In this document: in pieces, positions 1 through 8,714 of the stretch
How positions within the stretch are numbered: the stretch's first letter is position 1
Layout: every line of letters starts with the position of its first letter
IMG/VR virus record: IMGVR_UViG_3300025767_001100
Span: 1 to 22,320 of that record
DNA: 22,320 nt
Strand: one strand, 5' to 3'
DNA from: a virus
Program-made: the position numbers and the translations under genes
The notes under the pieces: generated by a model
The model's input: the letters and a program-made list of their open reading frames with translations, nothing else
Told to the model about the DNA's origin: nothing
Databases searched by the model: none

Positions 1-692
1 ACTTTGTTGTCGGGAGTAATGATGTTTATATATTTGGGGGACATCCTGGATCAATTAAATCAGTGGCTGATGGCAGAGTTCGGCGTTATCTTATTGATAA
101 TTTAAATAAAGCACAAGAACAAAAACTATTTATTTTACGTTATCAGTCTAAAGATGAGCTATGGATTTGTTATCCTAAAGGTAATAGCACAACAATTAAT
201 GAATGTCTTATTTGGAACTATCGATTAAACAATTGGACTATCCGTAGAATGAATAGTACTATCACTTCAGGTGATATTGCACCCTATGCTAATAATCCTA
301 ATGAAAGAGTTCCTTTATTTGCATATGGAACAGAGTTAATGTACGGAGATAAAACTTATTCTTTAGTAAATTCTACTGCATATGAATCATTTGTAGAGCG
401 TAGAAGACTTGCCATGAGTCCTGAGTTTGATACTGAAACACTATCTACTATTGCAATGAAAGTTGAAGGTTCTAATGCTACATTAACAATGTATGTTAAA
501 GGAAGTAATTATCCTGGAGACAACGTTAGTCCAACAACAGGTGTATCTAATACGTTTACTGTTGCTAGTGATTACAAGATAGATATCAAGGAATCAGGTA
601 GATTCTTAAACTATAAACTAACAGAAACAGCTACTAATGAATGGAATGTTTCAGGACTACAGTATGAGATCCTTAAAGGAGGAACTAGATAA
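1..692 (+). CDS. Tail nozzle / tail tubular protein B-like (5'-truncated by window edge)
   Basis: This is the C-terminal part of a podovirus tail tube or nozzle protein of the T7 gp12 type. The frame is open from position 3 to the TAA at 690-692. A GTG at 63 could be taken as a start, but about 20 codons of matching coding sequence precede it (VYIFGGHPGSIKSVADGRVR spans that codon), so the real start lies upstream of the window. The visible ~229 residues begin with a segment of the propeller-like family type (DGRVRRYLI; later IWNYRLNNWTIR). They end with a beta-rich domain containing ESGRFLNYKL, an aromatic W/GLQYEI strand and a basic tail, as is usual for these proteins. Placement directly before a tail fibre gene fits the T7 order gp11-gp12-fibre. 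No signal peptide or membrane segment is visible. The family call rests on pattern recognition and context, not on an alignment. Confidence 0.75.
   Translation, partial: FVVGSNDVYIFGGHPGSIKSVADGRVRRYLIDNLNKAQEQKLFILRYQSKDELWICYPKGNSTTINECLIWNYRLNNWTIRRMNSTITSGDIAPYANNPNERVPLFAYGTELMYGDKTYSLVNSTAYESFVERRRLAMSPEFDTETLSTIAMKVEGSNATLTMYVKGSNYPGDNVSPTTGVSNTFTVASDYKIDIKESGRFLNYKLTETATNEWNVSGLQYEILKGGTR
677..682 (+). promoter_or_regulatory. Ribosome binding site for tail fibre gene
   Basis: AGGAGG lies 9 bases before the ATG at 692, inside the end of the tail nozzle gene. The stop and start overlap as TAATG, so the fibre is probably translationally coupled to the nozzle protein. Confidence 0.75.
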
Positions 693-2713
693 TGTCTATT
701 ATTCGTCCACCAATTTCTGGTGACAGTCCACAAGACTCGTGGGCGAATCAAGTTACTGAAGCTATTAATAAAGGTTTGCTTGCACCAAGCGTTAATCCTA
801 GTGCAGCATCAGTAGTTAGTGTTGGTGGTTTTAGTGCGGCAACTGTTTATCTTTATACAAGAACAACAACAGCGTCTGCTCCGGCAGCTATTTCTCAAGA
901 TCTTACCTATGATTATAGCCAAGCAACTTTTACTACTTCACCGCCTTTTGGTTCTGCTAACTGGGAAACATCGCCTCCAGGAACAGTTAATGGAGATTAT
1001 CTTTGGGTAACAACTGTTAACATATCTGCTAACGTTGCTCAAGAAATTATTCCATTTGCTAGTTGGTCTACGCCTACTGTGTTTTCAGTTAATGGTCAAA
1101 GTAGTATTGTAGTAAATGCTTTTAAAAGAGCAACATCATTACCTTCAACACCTACGGGTGGTAGTTATAGTTTTACTACACAAACACTTACACCACCTAG
1201 TAGTTGGTCTGCATCAATACCTAGCGGTACTGATCCTGTTTATATTTCAACTGCTATTGCTACAGTATCAGGTACTTCAGGTGTAGATAGTAGCCTTACT
1301 TGGTCTGCTGCAGTTAAAATGGTAGAGAACGGTACTGACGGAGATGCTGGTCCAGAACTTGAATCAGGGCTAGTTTACTATACTACACCACAAGCAAGTA
1401 ATCCTGGAACGCCAAGTGCTACTAATTATAACTTTAGTACAGGTGCTTTTACAGGGCTTACTAGTGGATGGCAAACAAATCCAGTTACAGTTAATATAAC
1501 TACAACAACAGCACTTTTTTGGTCTTCTAAATTTAGAGTTAATCAAGGACCAAATGATGCTAATCCTACTATTACTTTTAACACACCAATAGCTTCTGTA
1601 AACTTTGGAACCAATATACAATCAGATAACTATATAGCAGGCACTAGCGGTTGGCAAATACAACGGGCTAGTGGAGATGCTGAGTTTAATGATATTACAG
1701 CTAGAGGGGAACTTAAAAGTGCAAACTTTAATGGTACCTTTAATACCCTAAATGATACAATAAGTAACTATACTACTAGTACAAGTGTGTTTAGTGCAAA
1801 CTATTGGGGTCTTAAAGATGGCTTTGCAAATAATGCAAGTAATATTTCACTTTCAAGCTGGTCAAGTTTTTTAGATCCTGTTAGTAATACAGATCATGTT
1901 GTAGTAAAAGTACGAGCAAGCACTGCAGCAATAACTGAAGTGGTTACTCAACTAGGTCGTGGACAACAAATAACACTTCTTCGTGATTTAAATAATTATG
2001 CAGTATACGAAGTTTGGAATGCAGGATATGCACCTGAAGATGGTAATACAGCATATATTCAGTTAAGAAATTTATCAACTTCAATAGGCGCTCCTGCGGG
2101 AAGTTCATTAAAGTTTGTTGCTCTCAATGTTGTTGATCCTGGAACTACAGGTTATTTCTTTAGCGAAGATAAATCTGTTATTAATTCAGGAACGCTTGAT
2201 GTTTCTAACATTCGTATTAATGGTAGCATTCAAGCTAAAAACCTTGATATTGGTATTACACTTCAAAGTAAGTCAGGTAGTCGCAGCGGAGTTATTACAA
2301 GTTGGGCAGAGTTTCTTAGGCTAGAAACAACTGATAGCCCTGATTTTAATACAGACGTTTCTTATGATTCACAAGTTACTGTAGTGTCACGATCAGGTGT
2401 AGGTGATGTTGTATTTGTAAAAGTACTAGATGAAAGTCAGCTAGGAACGGAAGGCTCAGCCACTTATTCGTCATCTCAAATTGGTTTATCGGTAGGCTCT
2501 ACTACTAGTTTTGCAAATACAATTGACAGTGCTAGTGTTTACTCTAACTCTCCAAACCAATCAAGCTCTTTTACTACTTCTATGTCTGATTCAAATGTAA
2601 ACGTATCAAGAGGTACTATTTACTTATTCTGTTATAGAGAAAGACCTGGAGGAGATACTGCAATTGGGTGTGGTTCAAGCGCAAGTATTACTGAAGTAAG
2701 GAGACCTGCATAA
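692..2713 (+). CDS. Tail fibre / host-specificity protein
   Basis: This 673-aa Ser/Thr/Asn-rich, Cys-poor protein is probably the receptor-binding fibre attached to the tail nozzle. The N-terminus (RPPISGDSPQDSWANQVTEA) looks like the virion-anchoring segment of short phage fibres. Residues ~50-130, 140-210 and 226-285 hold three diverged copies of a beta-rich module: an aromatic strand, a Pro-rich turn, a Tyr-x-Phe/Tyr strand, a W-x-x-x-P turn and a final W/Y strand. Residues ~313-345 match the conserved segment found in many fibre and gpJ-like proteins (GWQIQRASGDAEFNDITARG), which usually marks the change from shaft to distal domain. The last ~300 residues have no domain I recognise and probably include the receptor-binding tip. 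The gene overlaps its neighbours by one base on both sides (TAATG). No chaperone-cleavage motif was recognised. Confidence 0.8.
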   Translation: MSIIRPPISGDSPQDSWANQVTEAINKGLLAPSVNPSAASVVSVGGFSAATVYLYTRTTTASAPAAISQDLTYDYSQATFTTSPPFGSANWETSPPGTVNGDYLWVTTVNISANVAQEIIPFASWSTPTVFSVNGQSSIVVNAFKRATSLPSTPTGGSYSFTTQTLTPPSSWSASIPSGTDPVYISTAIATVSGTSGVDSSLTWSAAVKMVENGTDGDAGPELESGLVYYTTPQASNPGTPSATNYNFSTGAFTGLTSGWQTNPVTVNITTTTALFWSSKFRVNQGPNDANPTITFNTPIASVNFGTNIQSDNYIAGTSGWQIQRASGDAEFNDITARGELKSANFNGTFNTLNDTISNYTTSTSVFSANYWGLKDGFANNASNISLSSWSSFLDPVSNTDHVVVKVRASTAAITEVVTQLGRGQQITLLRDLNNYAVYEVWNAGYAPEDGNTAYIQLRNLSTSIGAPAGSSLKFVALNVVDPGTTGYFFSEDKSVINSGTLDVSNIRINGSIQAKNLDIGITLQSKSGSRSGVITSWAEFLRLETTDSPDFNTDVSYDSQVTVVSRSGVGDVVFVKVLDESQLGTEGSATYSSSQIGLSVGSTTSFANTIDSASVYSNSPNQSSSFTTSMSDSNVNVSRGTIYLFCYRERPGGDTAIGCGSSASITEVRRPA

Positions 2714-3066
2714 TGACGTTATTTATTACTATTAACTCTGATAATAAAATAACTTCGCAAGGACAAATAGACTCACCAATGGTTGAAACTCCTACAACAA
2801 TTTTAGGTATTAGACCTAATACTTATGATACGCATTATGATCCGGTTAATAACACTACATATGAGTCAGAAGAATCTTATGCGGGTAGACAATTAAATAA
2901 ACGCAATGTTTATCTTACACAATCAGATTACACACAAATATCTGATGCTACATTTCCAGGAACTTTAACAGAGTGGCAAACCTATCGTCAACAGTTAAGA
3001 GATTTGCCTACTAACAGTAATTGGCCTTACTTAGAACCAGAGGATTGGCCTACAGAGCCAAGTTAA
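2713..3066 (+). CDS. Tail fibre assembly chaperone-like protein
   Basis: This 117-aa acidic protein has a C-terminal half that looks like the phage tail assembly chaperone (APC) family: a hydrophobic/Asp segment (LTQSDYTQISDATF), a Trp-x-x-Tyr-Arg-x-x-Leu-Arg-x-Leu-Pro helix (EWQTYRQQLRDLP) and a Trp/Pro-rich end. Proteins of this type are encoded straight after fibre genes and help fold or attach the fibre. The first ~70 residues are beta-rich and were not recognised. Translation starts at an ATG overlapping the fibre stop, with an AAGGAG element 9-15 bases upstream. Family assignment is by eye; the role is inferred from position. Confidence 0.65.
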   Translation: MTLFITINSDNKITSQGQIDSPMVETPTTILGIRPNTYDTHYDPVNNTTYESEESYAGRQLNKRNVYLTQSDYTQISDATFPGTLTEWQTYRQQLRDLPTNSNWPYLEPEDWPTEPS

Positions 3067-3068
3067 AT

Positions 3069-3539
3069 ATGATAAGAAAACTAGAGGACAATGATGTATT
3101 CGAAGCTATTACGCTAATGAATAAATCAACAGAAGACAATGAGTACTTTGGGTATAAGCGTAATGAAGCTGTATGGATAAAGTATTTTGTTGGACTAGTA
3201 GAAAAACAAAAAGAAACCCCTCATGCACTTGTAATAGGCGACTATATAAATGGAAAGCTAAGGGGTTTTCTTTCTGCTGAATCTTTTAATAACTACTATA
3301 CTAACGAATATATTATGGACGTTAAGGATTGTATTGTTGATCATGACTACAATAACGCTTTTACAGTTTATAGACTATTCGATGCCATGATTGCACATAC
3401 TAAGGAGTATGGTGGTAAACATTGGCGAGCCGACTCAATTCGTAGCGAGCAAGAAGCTATGGATTATGGTCGTTTCTTGCAACGCCGTTATGATGCGGCA
3501 ATCCATGTCTCAGTTAGAGGCGTAATACAGGAGAATTAA
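3069..3539 (+). CDS. GNAT-like acetyltransferase family protein
   Basis: This 156-aa protein is laid out like a GNAT N-acetyltransferase: helix (DNDVFEAITLM), helix, a beta strand with a turn (VIGDYINGKLRGFLSA), a strand ending in VDH, a helix where acetyl-CoA would bind (NAFTVYRLFDAMIAHTKEYG) and a final strand with an Arg/Tyr-rich end. The canonical Q/R-x-x-G-x-G/A acetyl-CoA loop is absent, so catalysis is uncertain. I chose the ATG at 3069, two bases after the preceding stop, over an in-frame TTG at 3021 inside the previous gene. The Shine-Dalgarno upstream is weak, which suggests coupling. Small GNAT-like proteins are reported near structural genes in marine podoviruses, but their target is not evident here. 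A structural role of the fold is possible. Confidence 0.5.
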   Translation: MIRKLEDNDVFEAITLMNKSTEDNEYFGYKRNEAVWIKYFVGLVEKQKETPHALVIGDYINGKLRGFLSAESFNNYYTNEYIMDVKDCIVDHDYNNAFTVYRLFDAMIAHTKEYGGKHWRADSIRSEQEAMDYGRFLQRRYDAAIHVSVRGVIQEN

Positions 3540-4187
3540 ATGTTCGAAGATTCGAATCCAGATCTAGGGATCTTTGATATGCAAGTAGAATTACCGGAGG
3601 ACGCTCCTAAGTTTCTACACAGGCATTTCAATAGTCATATTTGTAATAAAGGTGGTGCTAAAACTACTACAACTACAAGCGGTATTGATCCAGAGTTTAA
3701 ACCATACCTCACAAGAGTTCTTTCTGATGTAACGGATCGATACGATAAAGAAATTTCAGGTGGTGCAGATTCTATTGTAGCTAAAATGACACCAGAACAA
3801 GAGCAAGCTTTAGCTGCACAAAAACAACAAGCTGAAGATGCAATGGCAGGTACTGGGATGTACGACACAGCTGCAGGTCGTAGACGCGATATGGAAAACC
3901 TTATGGGTAGCTCAGTAGGTCAAGCAGCTTCTGCGGGTGGTCTTGGTTCTGCTCGTGGTGAAAAAGCAATGATGGGAGCAGTTGCAGATCGTTCATTAGC
4001 ATTTGATCAAGAACGACAACGTGTTGCAGAAATGGGTGTTAAAAATCTTGGTGAAGTGGGTTCAGCTAAACAAGCTTATAATCAACAAAGATTAGATGCA
4101 CCACATACATCAGCATCAAGATACTTTGGTTATCTTGGTAATGCACCCCAACAACAAACAGCTACTCAAAGCGGAGGTGGTAAGTAA
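3540..4187 (+). CDS. Internal virion protein, small (gp14-like position)
   Basis: This 215-aa protein follows the GNAT-like gene with no gap and has an AGGAGA site 7 bases before its ATG. It has an acidic N-terminus, a Thr-rich linker (~43-47), a Gln/Ala-rich helix with probable coiled-coil character (~80-100), a Gly/Ala/Met-rich middle (MGSSVGQAASAGGLGSARGE) and a C-terminus of the form RYFGYLGNAP followed by Gln/Thr and a Gly-rich end. I recall that last pattern from small internal or core proteins encoded just before the large ejection proteins of podoviruses, a position equivalent to T7 gp14. Such proteins are ejected into the cell envelope during infection. The exact family was not confirmed. 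Confidence 0.55.
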   Translation: MFEDSNPDLGIFDMQVELPEDAPKFLHRHFNSHICNKGGAKTTTTTSGIDPEFKPYLTRVLSDVTDRYDKEISGGADSIVAKMTPEQEQALAAQKQQAEDAMAGTGMYDTAAGRRRDMENLMGSSVGQAASAGGLGSARGEKAMMGAVADRSLAFDQERQRVAEMGVKNLGEVGSAKQAYNQQRLDAPHTSASRYFGYLGNAPQQQTATQSGGGK

Positions 4188-4960
4188 TGCCTATAACATT
4201 AGCAGGTCCTCTTGGAAATCATCCAGGAATGAATGGATCACCACGATATAAAGCACCTACACCACAAATGGCTCCAGAAGAAAAGTCTGCTGCGGATATG
4301 ATTAAAGAGCAAGCCTCTAGTACAGCTATGGAAGCAGGCGCTGAAGCTGCTCAAGAAGCAGGAACAGAGTATATTATAGATCCATTAAAAACTAAAGCAA
4401 AAGAAATGTGGACAGGATTTACTGCTCCTGCTACCGCACCGTCATCTTCATTTATGCCTGCAGCTTTACCATCTGAACTCACAGGTCCAATGATGTCTGG
4501 ATCTCAAACTGCTACTGCTGATGCTTTACTATCTTCAGGTATGACAGGTGCAGAAGCAGCGGCTGGTGCTGGATCTATAGCTCCTGCAGTTGCATCCACA
4601 GCAGCCCCTGCAGTAGCTTCTACAGTTGCACCTACAGTAGCTGCTACAGCAGCACCCGCAGTTGCAGGACCAATGGCAGCTATGATGGCAAGCCCTCTAG
4701 CGCCTTTAGCGATTGGTGCACTTGCAGGTAAAGCTTTTGGTTTGTTTAACAAAGGTGGTCCTGTTGAACCATCTTATGCTAACATGGGTGGTCTTATGCC
4801 TATGCTTATGGAAAAAGCAAAAGAGGAAGGTATCCCAATGGGGTTAGCCTCTTTACTATATCAAGGTGGTCCTGTATCAAAAGTAAAATATGCCCAATCA
4901 GGTGGACCAGTAGATGAAAAAATTGAAGTAAGTTATCGTGGTCCATTAGCGGGTAACTAA
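4187..4960 (+). CDS. Internal virion protein, Ala-rich, with hydrophobic core and GGPV motifs
   Basis: This 257-aa protein has an N-terminal ~60 residues that are polar and helical. A Pro/Ser linker follows, then a long Ala/Val/Pro/Met-rich hydrophobic stretch (~118-187) able to insert into a membrane. It includes four tandem 8-residue units (130-161). The C-terminus contains three GGPV motifs (190-193, 227-230, 239-242), a motif that recurs in the N-terminal part of the next protein. It starts at an ATG overlapping the previous stop (TAATG), with GGAGG at about 4172-4177. It lies between the gp14-like gene and the large internal proteins, so a role in the ejected core or trans-envelope channel is likely but inferred. 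No enzymatic motif was seen. Confidence 0.55.
   Translation: MPITLAGPLGNHPGMNGSPRYKAPTPQMAPEEKSAADMIKEQASSTAMEAGAEAAQEAGTEYIIDPLKTKAKEMWTGFTAPATAPSSSFMPAALPSELTGPMMSGSQTATADALLSSGMTGAEAAAGAGSIAPAVASTAAPAVASTVAPTVAATAAPAVAGPMAAMMASPLAPLAIGALAGKAFGLFNKGGPVEPSYANMGGLMPMLMEKAKEEGIPMGLASLLYQGGPVSKVKYAQSGGPVDEKIEVSYRGPLAGN
4574..4669 (+). repeat. Degenerate tandem repeat, four 24-bp units
   Basis: Four consecutive 24-base units encode SIAPAVAS, TAAPAVAS, TVAPTVAA and TAAPAVAG in the Ala-rich internal virion protein. The units are more alike in protein than in DNA, so the repeat is old or kept by selection on the hydrophobic, Pro-kinked helix. Confidence 0.75.
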
Positions 4961-4970
4961 GGAGAGCTTA

Positions 4971-7900
4971 ATGAAACTCAAAAACTTTACTCAGAAGGAC
5001 AGATATGGGAACATGACATCTTATGACTTCTATGAGTCAGATGATAACATGGGTGTCCCAGAGATGCAGGGTATTCCTCAACATCCTGGAGGTCCTAAGG
5101 GGACTGACACTGTTCCCGCATGGTTAACTCCTGGGGAGTTTGTGATGAATGCGGAAGCTACTCGTATGTTTGAACCTCAGATTGAACAAATGAATAACGC
5201 TGGTCGTGCCGTACAAGCACAACAGGGTGGTACAATCCCTGAGTATGCTGCTGATGGTGGTCAAATGCCAGCAGCTAAAATGGATGGTAATACGTTTGCT
5301 AAAGCAGCAATGGCAGTGGGATTACCTACAGATAATGCTACGTTAAACAAACTAGTTAATTTAGTTAATCAAGGTATGAGTGTTCAAGAAGCAGCAAAAA
5401 GAATCGCTAGTGTTCCACAGTACTCAGCTAATGGTGGCCCTGTGTACCTTGCAGAAGGTAGTGGTGGGTTCTTTGATAAGCTGTTAAATATGTTTTCTAA
5501 TGATGAAACCCCAAAAGTACCAGCTGCAACTCAAGCTGTAGTACCCCCATCAAGTTCTAGTCGCGCTGATCGTGTTGCTAATTTAGTTAATGCAGCAAAA
5601 ACAGATGGTCCAACTAGACCAGACCCAACTATGTCTAATCAGATGTATATGGATTTTCTTAAAAAGAAAGAAGGGTTTCGTAATGAAGCCTATTTAGATT
5701 CTGCAGGTGTCCCAACAATTGGTTATGGGTTTACTGAAGGCGTACAAATGGGTGATACTATTGATGAGAAGACTGCTAATGATAGACTTCTTAAAGAGAT
5801 GGCAAAGACTGATCAAGACTATAACAAATTAGTAACTGCTGATCTTAATCCTAATCAACAAGCTGCTGTTAAGTCACTACTGTATAACATTGGTGGACCA
5901 CAGTTTGCTAATAGTAAAGCACGTGCTGCACTTAACACAGGTGACTTTGAGTCCTTTAAGAAAGAAGCTGCAGAGTTTCGTATGGCTGACGGTAAAGTAA
6001 TCCCAGGATTAGAAAACCGTAGGCGTGATGAGCTAGAGTTGTTCTTTAAGCCTTACAAGGCAGACAGACCTGATACTTCTAATGCCCCTATGTCAATGGT
6101 TTCTCCAGAAGAGCAAGCTACTTTTCAGAGAGATGTTGAAGCAGCACAGAAGGCTACTCGTGAGCAAGGCATGTATGATCCTGATGGAAACATGGAAGCT
6201 ATTCAAACTGGTATTGATCAAGCTCAAATTCTAGAAGATCAACGGCGTATGCAACAAGGGCAAAAACCAGTGCCTTCAATGATTGGTGCTGCAGTTCCAC
6301 CAAAACCTACTGATGATCCATTAGTATCTACAGTCCCCCCTAGTAATACATCGCGGGATGATCGTGTTGATGTGCTAAACAATGCTGCTAAAGGTGGGAA
6401 TACTGTAATAGGAACACTTCAAGGTAATGATGTTTATCAAGATGATTTAGGTGAGTACATTAACACACCTGAGGGTCCTGTGTATTTAGATGGTAATCAA
6501 CTACAAGCTATGACAAAGGCACCAGCTTCAGTCCCTTCTAGTAGTACTGTACCTGCAGTCCCTCCTAGCAATACATCGCGGGATGATCGTGTATCTAAAC
6601 TAACTGATGCTGCAACTGTCCCTAGTGCTTCGTCTAATACTGAAGTCCCATTACCTGATGATGATATATTTTCAACACCAGCTATGAGCACTGATCCAAC
6701 AGCCTCTATGCTTGCACGACAACAAGCCTTGGGGTTAGGCCCTAAAGATGTTAAACAACCTGATGTAAATGTAACCCTTAATCAAGGAGAGTATGGTGTA
6801 AACGATACTATCATTAGAGAAGATGCTAATGGTAATCCTATTACTTACAAATGGGATTCATCTAAAGATGCTTATGTTGACAATGAAGGTCTTGAGTATA
6901 ACCGTGGAATTGGTGAACGTGTATCTGGTTTATTTAAATCAGAAACTGTGGAAAACGCTGAACCAGAAACAGGTGATACACAAATTGGAACACTCAATGG
7001 TAATCCAGTGTATATGGGACAGGATGGTAAGCCATATGTTATGGAAGACTTAGAAGTTCTTGGGACATCTGCAGGTGTTCAAAAGATGAATATCCAACCT
7101 TGGCAAACCGATGACATTAAAATGTTACCTAAAGAAAACCGCCCAGTGGCTGGTCCTAAAACCCCTTCTCCTAAAGACAAAGATGGTTTAGTTCCACTAC
7201 CTATGGATACTTCTATCCCTGATGAACTTAGTGGTACACCAATGGACTCAAGTGCTGGTGTGCCTAAACTGGAAGAAGCACCTCCTCCACCTACAGTTCT
7301 TCCTGATGAACTACAACCTGGTCAAGAAATGGACAGTAATAAAGGAATAGCACTTAAAGAAGTTATTAAAAAGACTGAAGGTGATAACACTACTACTGGT
7401 CAAACAGGAGAAGCTGCAACAAAGGCAGGTGAAACAGCACCACCAGAACAGATAGACGAAGCTGAGTCTTTCTTATCAGGTATCTTTGGTGATCTCTTTG
7501 ATGCAGATGAACTTAAACGTATGGCTATTATGTATGTTGGTTCTCGTGTAATGGGTGGGTCTCATACTGGATCTATGAACTTTGCTGCTAAACAATATGT
7601 TAATCGTGTTGATGCAAAGGCAGCTGAAAAGAAAGCTTTAGCTAAAGAAGAGCGTCTTGATAAAAAAGCTGCTAGAAAAGAGTTTAATAAAAATGTATTT
7701 AAACTTGAAACAGAACGTAACTTCTCTCCTAAATCTATTAAAGCATGGAAAGATTCATACGATCCTAAAACAGGAACAGCAGATAGTTCTTTACTAAGCG
7801 CTATAGTTAAACCATCACCAATGAACATTGAAGGTCCAGCACAACTATGGTACCCTGAAGGTGGTGGTAAGCCAATCCTAGGTATAACGGTTAAGGTTGG

Positions 7901-8699
7901 GAATAAAGAAACTGGAACGACTACAATGGTTATTGATCCTAAAACACGTGAGCAAATACCAACCTATCTGTATCATCAAGATCGCTCTAGGGTAAAGAAC
8001 ACTGATGAGTATAAAGCGGCTTATCAAAAAGACTCTGCTATATATACTACAATGCTTGCAGACCTTCAAGCTAAACAGTTTAAGCCAGGGAATAAGGCAG
8101 CTAACACTGAAGATTATAGACCAACTGATATTACAGCATCAGTATCAGGTCCTAACATTGCTAAATGGCAACGTGATCACGGTGTCGATCCTAGTCTTAT
8201 GCCTCAGATTCTAGAAAGCGCATATGCAAATATGGTTGCTTCTGGTCAAAAGAGAACTGCTGACGAAGGTAAGTCTGTAAAACATAAGAACATTGAAAAA
8301 TTCTTAGACGGTGCTTATATGCCAGCGTTGGTTGGTGATGGATCAATCTTTAATGTTCCTGGTAAAGATAAACCAGGGGACTTTAAAAGGATTTCAGAGT
8401 TAACTAACAATCTTGTTCGTCAGGCTAGGGCTAATCCTAAACAGGATATTAAACCAACAGCCAAGGACCATGAAGTTGCTAAGCATATTTATACGCAACT
8501 TAAAAATGAGTTCTTAAATGGTTCATATTCAGTACCTGACCCTGATCGTAATAACCCTAATGAAACTAAAATGCAAAACATATGGACTGACGAAGAGTCA
8601 AAAGCAGACTTCCTTAAAGAAGCTGAAGAAAGAAACATATCTGCATTTGAGTTATTCATTGAGCAAAAACAAAAAGCTTATAATAGAAAACCTGTATAG
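4971..8699 (+). CDS. Large internal virion protein with embedded GH24 lysozyme domain
   Basis: This 1242-aa protein occupies the position of T7 gp15. Residues ~38-67 carry a segment typical of phage tape-measure and internal proteins (DTVPAWLTPGEFVMN). Residues ~220-370 form a T4-type GH24 muramidase domain. E234, D243 and T249 give the family spacing E-8-D-5-T in the context KKKEGF...LDSAGVPTIGYG, and a later NRRRDE helix closes the domain. It would cut peptidoglycan locally during genome entry. Three repeats of the form PPSxxSRxDRVxxLxxAA lie at 191-210, 455-474 and 530-549, and two copies of IGTLxGNxVY start at 480 and 672. Residues ~872-908 are a Lys/Ala/Glu-rich probable coiled coil. The C-terminal ~330 residues were not recognised. 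Start: ATG at 4971 after GGAG at 4961-4964. No signal peptide is present, which fits ejection rather than secretion. It is not a free lysis endolysin. Confidence 0.85.
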   Translation: MKLKNFTQKDRYGNMTSYDFYESDDNMGVPEMQGIPQHPGGPKGTDTVPAWLTPGEFVMNAEATRMFEPQIEQMNNAGRAVQAQQGGTIPEYAADGGQMPAAKMDGNTFAKAAMAVGLPTDNATLNKLVNLVNQGMSVQEAAKRIASVPQYSANGGPVYLAEGSGGFFDKLLNMFSNDETPKVPAATQAVVPPSSSSRADRVANLVNAAKTDGPTRPDPTMSNQMYMDFLKKKEGFRNEAYLDSAGVPTIGYGFTEGVQMGDTIDEKTANDRLLKEMAKTDQDYNKLVTADLNPNQQAAVKSLLYNIGGPQFANSKARAALNTGDFESFKKEAAEFRMADGKVIPGLENRRRDELELFFKPYKADRPDTSNAPMSMVSPEEQATFQRDVEAAQKATREQGMYDPDGNMEAIQTGIDQAQILEDQRRMQQGQKPVPSMIGAAVPPKPTDDPLVSTVPPSNTSRDDRVDVLNNAAKGGNTVIGTLQGNDVYQDDLGEYINTPEGPVYLDGNQLQAMTKAPASVPSSSTVPAVPPSNTSRDDRVSKLTDAATVPSASSNTEVPLPDDDIFSTPAMSTDPTASMLARQQALGLGPKDVKQPDVNVTLNQGEYGVNDTIIREDANGNPITYKWDSSKDAYVDNEGLEYNRGIGERVSGLFKSETVENAEPETGDTQIGTLNGNPVYMGQDGKPYVMEDLEVLGTSAGVQKMNIQPWQTDDIKMLPKENRPVAGPKTPSPKDKDGLVPLPMDTSIPDELSGTPMDSSAGVPKLEEAPPPPTVLPDELQPGQEMDSNKGIALKEVIKKTEGDNTTTGQTGEAATKAGETAPPEQIDEAESFLSGIFGDLFDADELKRMAIMYVGSRVMGGSHTGSMNFAAKQYVNRVDAKAAEKKALAKEERLDKKAARKEFNKNVFKLETERNFSPKSIKAWKDSYDPKTGTADSSLLSAIVKPSPMNIEGPAQLWYPEGGGKPILGITVKVGNKETGTTTMVIDPKTREQIPTYLYHQDRSRVKNTDEYKAAYQKDSAIYTTMLADLQAKQFKPGNKAANTEDYRPTDITASVSGPNIAKWQRDHGVDPSLMPQILESAYANMVASGQKRTADEGKSVKHKNIEKFLDGAYMPALVGDGSIFNVPGKDKPGDFKRISELTNNLVRQARANPKQDIKPTAKDHEVAKHIYTQLKNEFLNGSYSVPDPDRNNPNETKMQNIWTDEESKADFLKEAEERNISAFELFIEQKQKAYNRKPV
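5541..6617 (+). repeat. Three dispersed 60-bp repeats encoding PPSxxSRxDRV segments
   Basis: Copies at 5541-5600, 6333-6392 and 6558-6617 encode V-P-P-S followed by a Ser/Arg/Asp-rich core and L-x-x-A-A. The second and third share an almost identical stretch around ATACATCGCGGGATGATCGT; the first is diverged. They flank the lysozyme domain and sit in Pro/Ser-rich linkers, so they may be binding segments rather than folded domains. Confidence 0.8.
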
Positions 8700-8714
8700 A
8701 TAAGGAGATTCAGT

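Noticed and set aside
63-692. GTG at 63 as start of the first gene
   Set aside because: The same frame is open and family-like for about 20 codons upstream to the window edge, so the gene is truncated by the window.
1370-1621. 83-aa - strand ORF in the fibre gene
   Set aside because: Cys/Ser/Ile-rich antisense shadow of repeated Thr/Ser codons.
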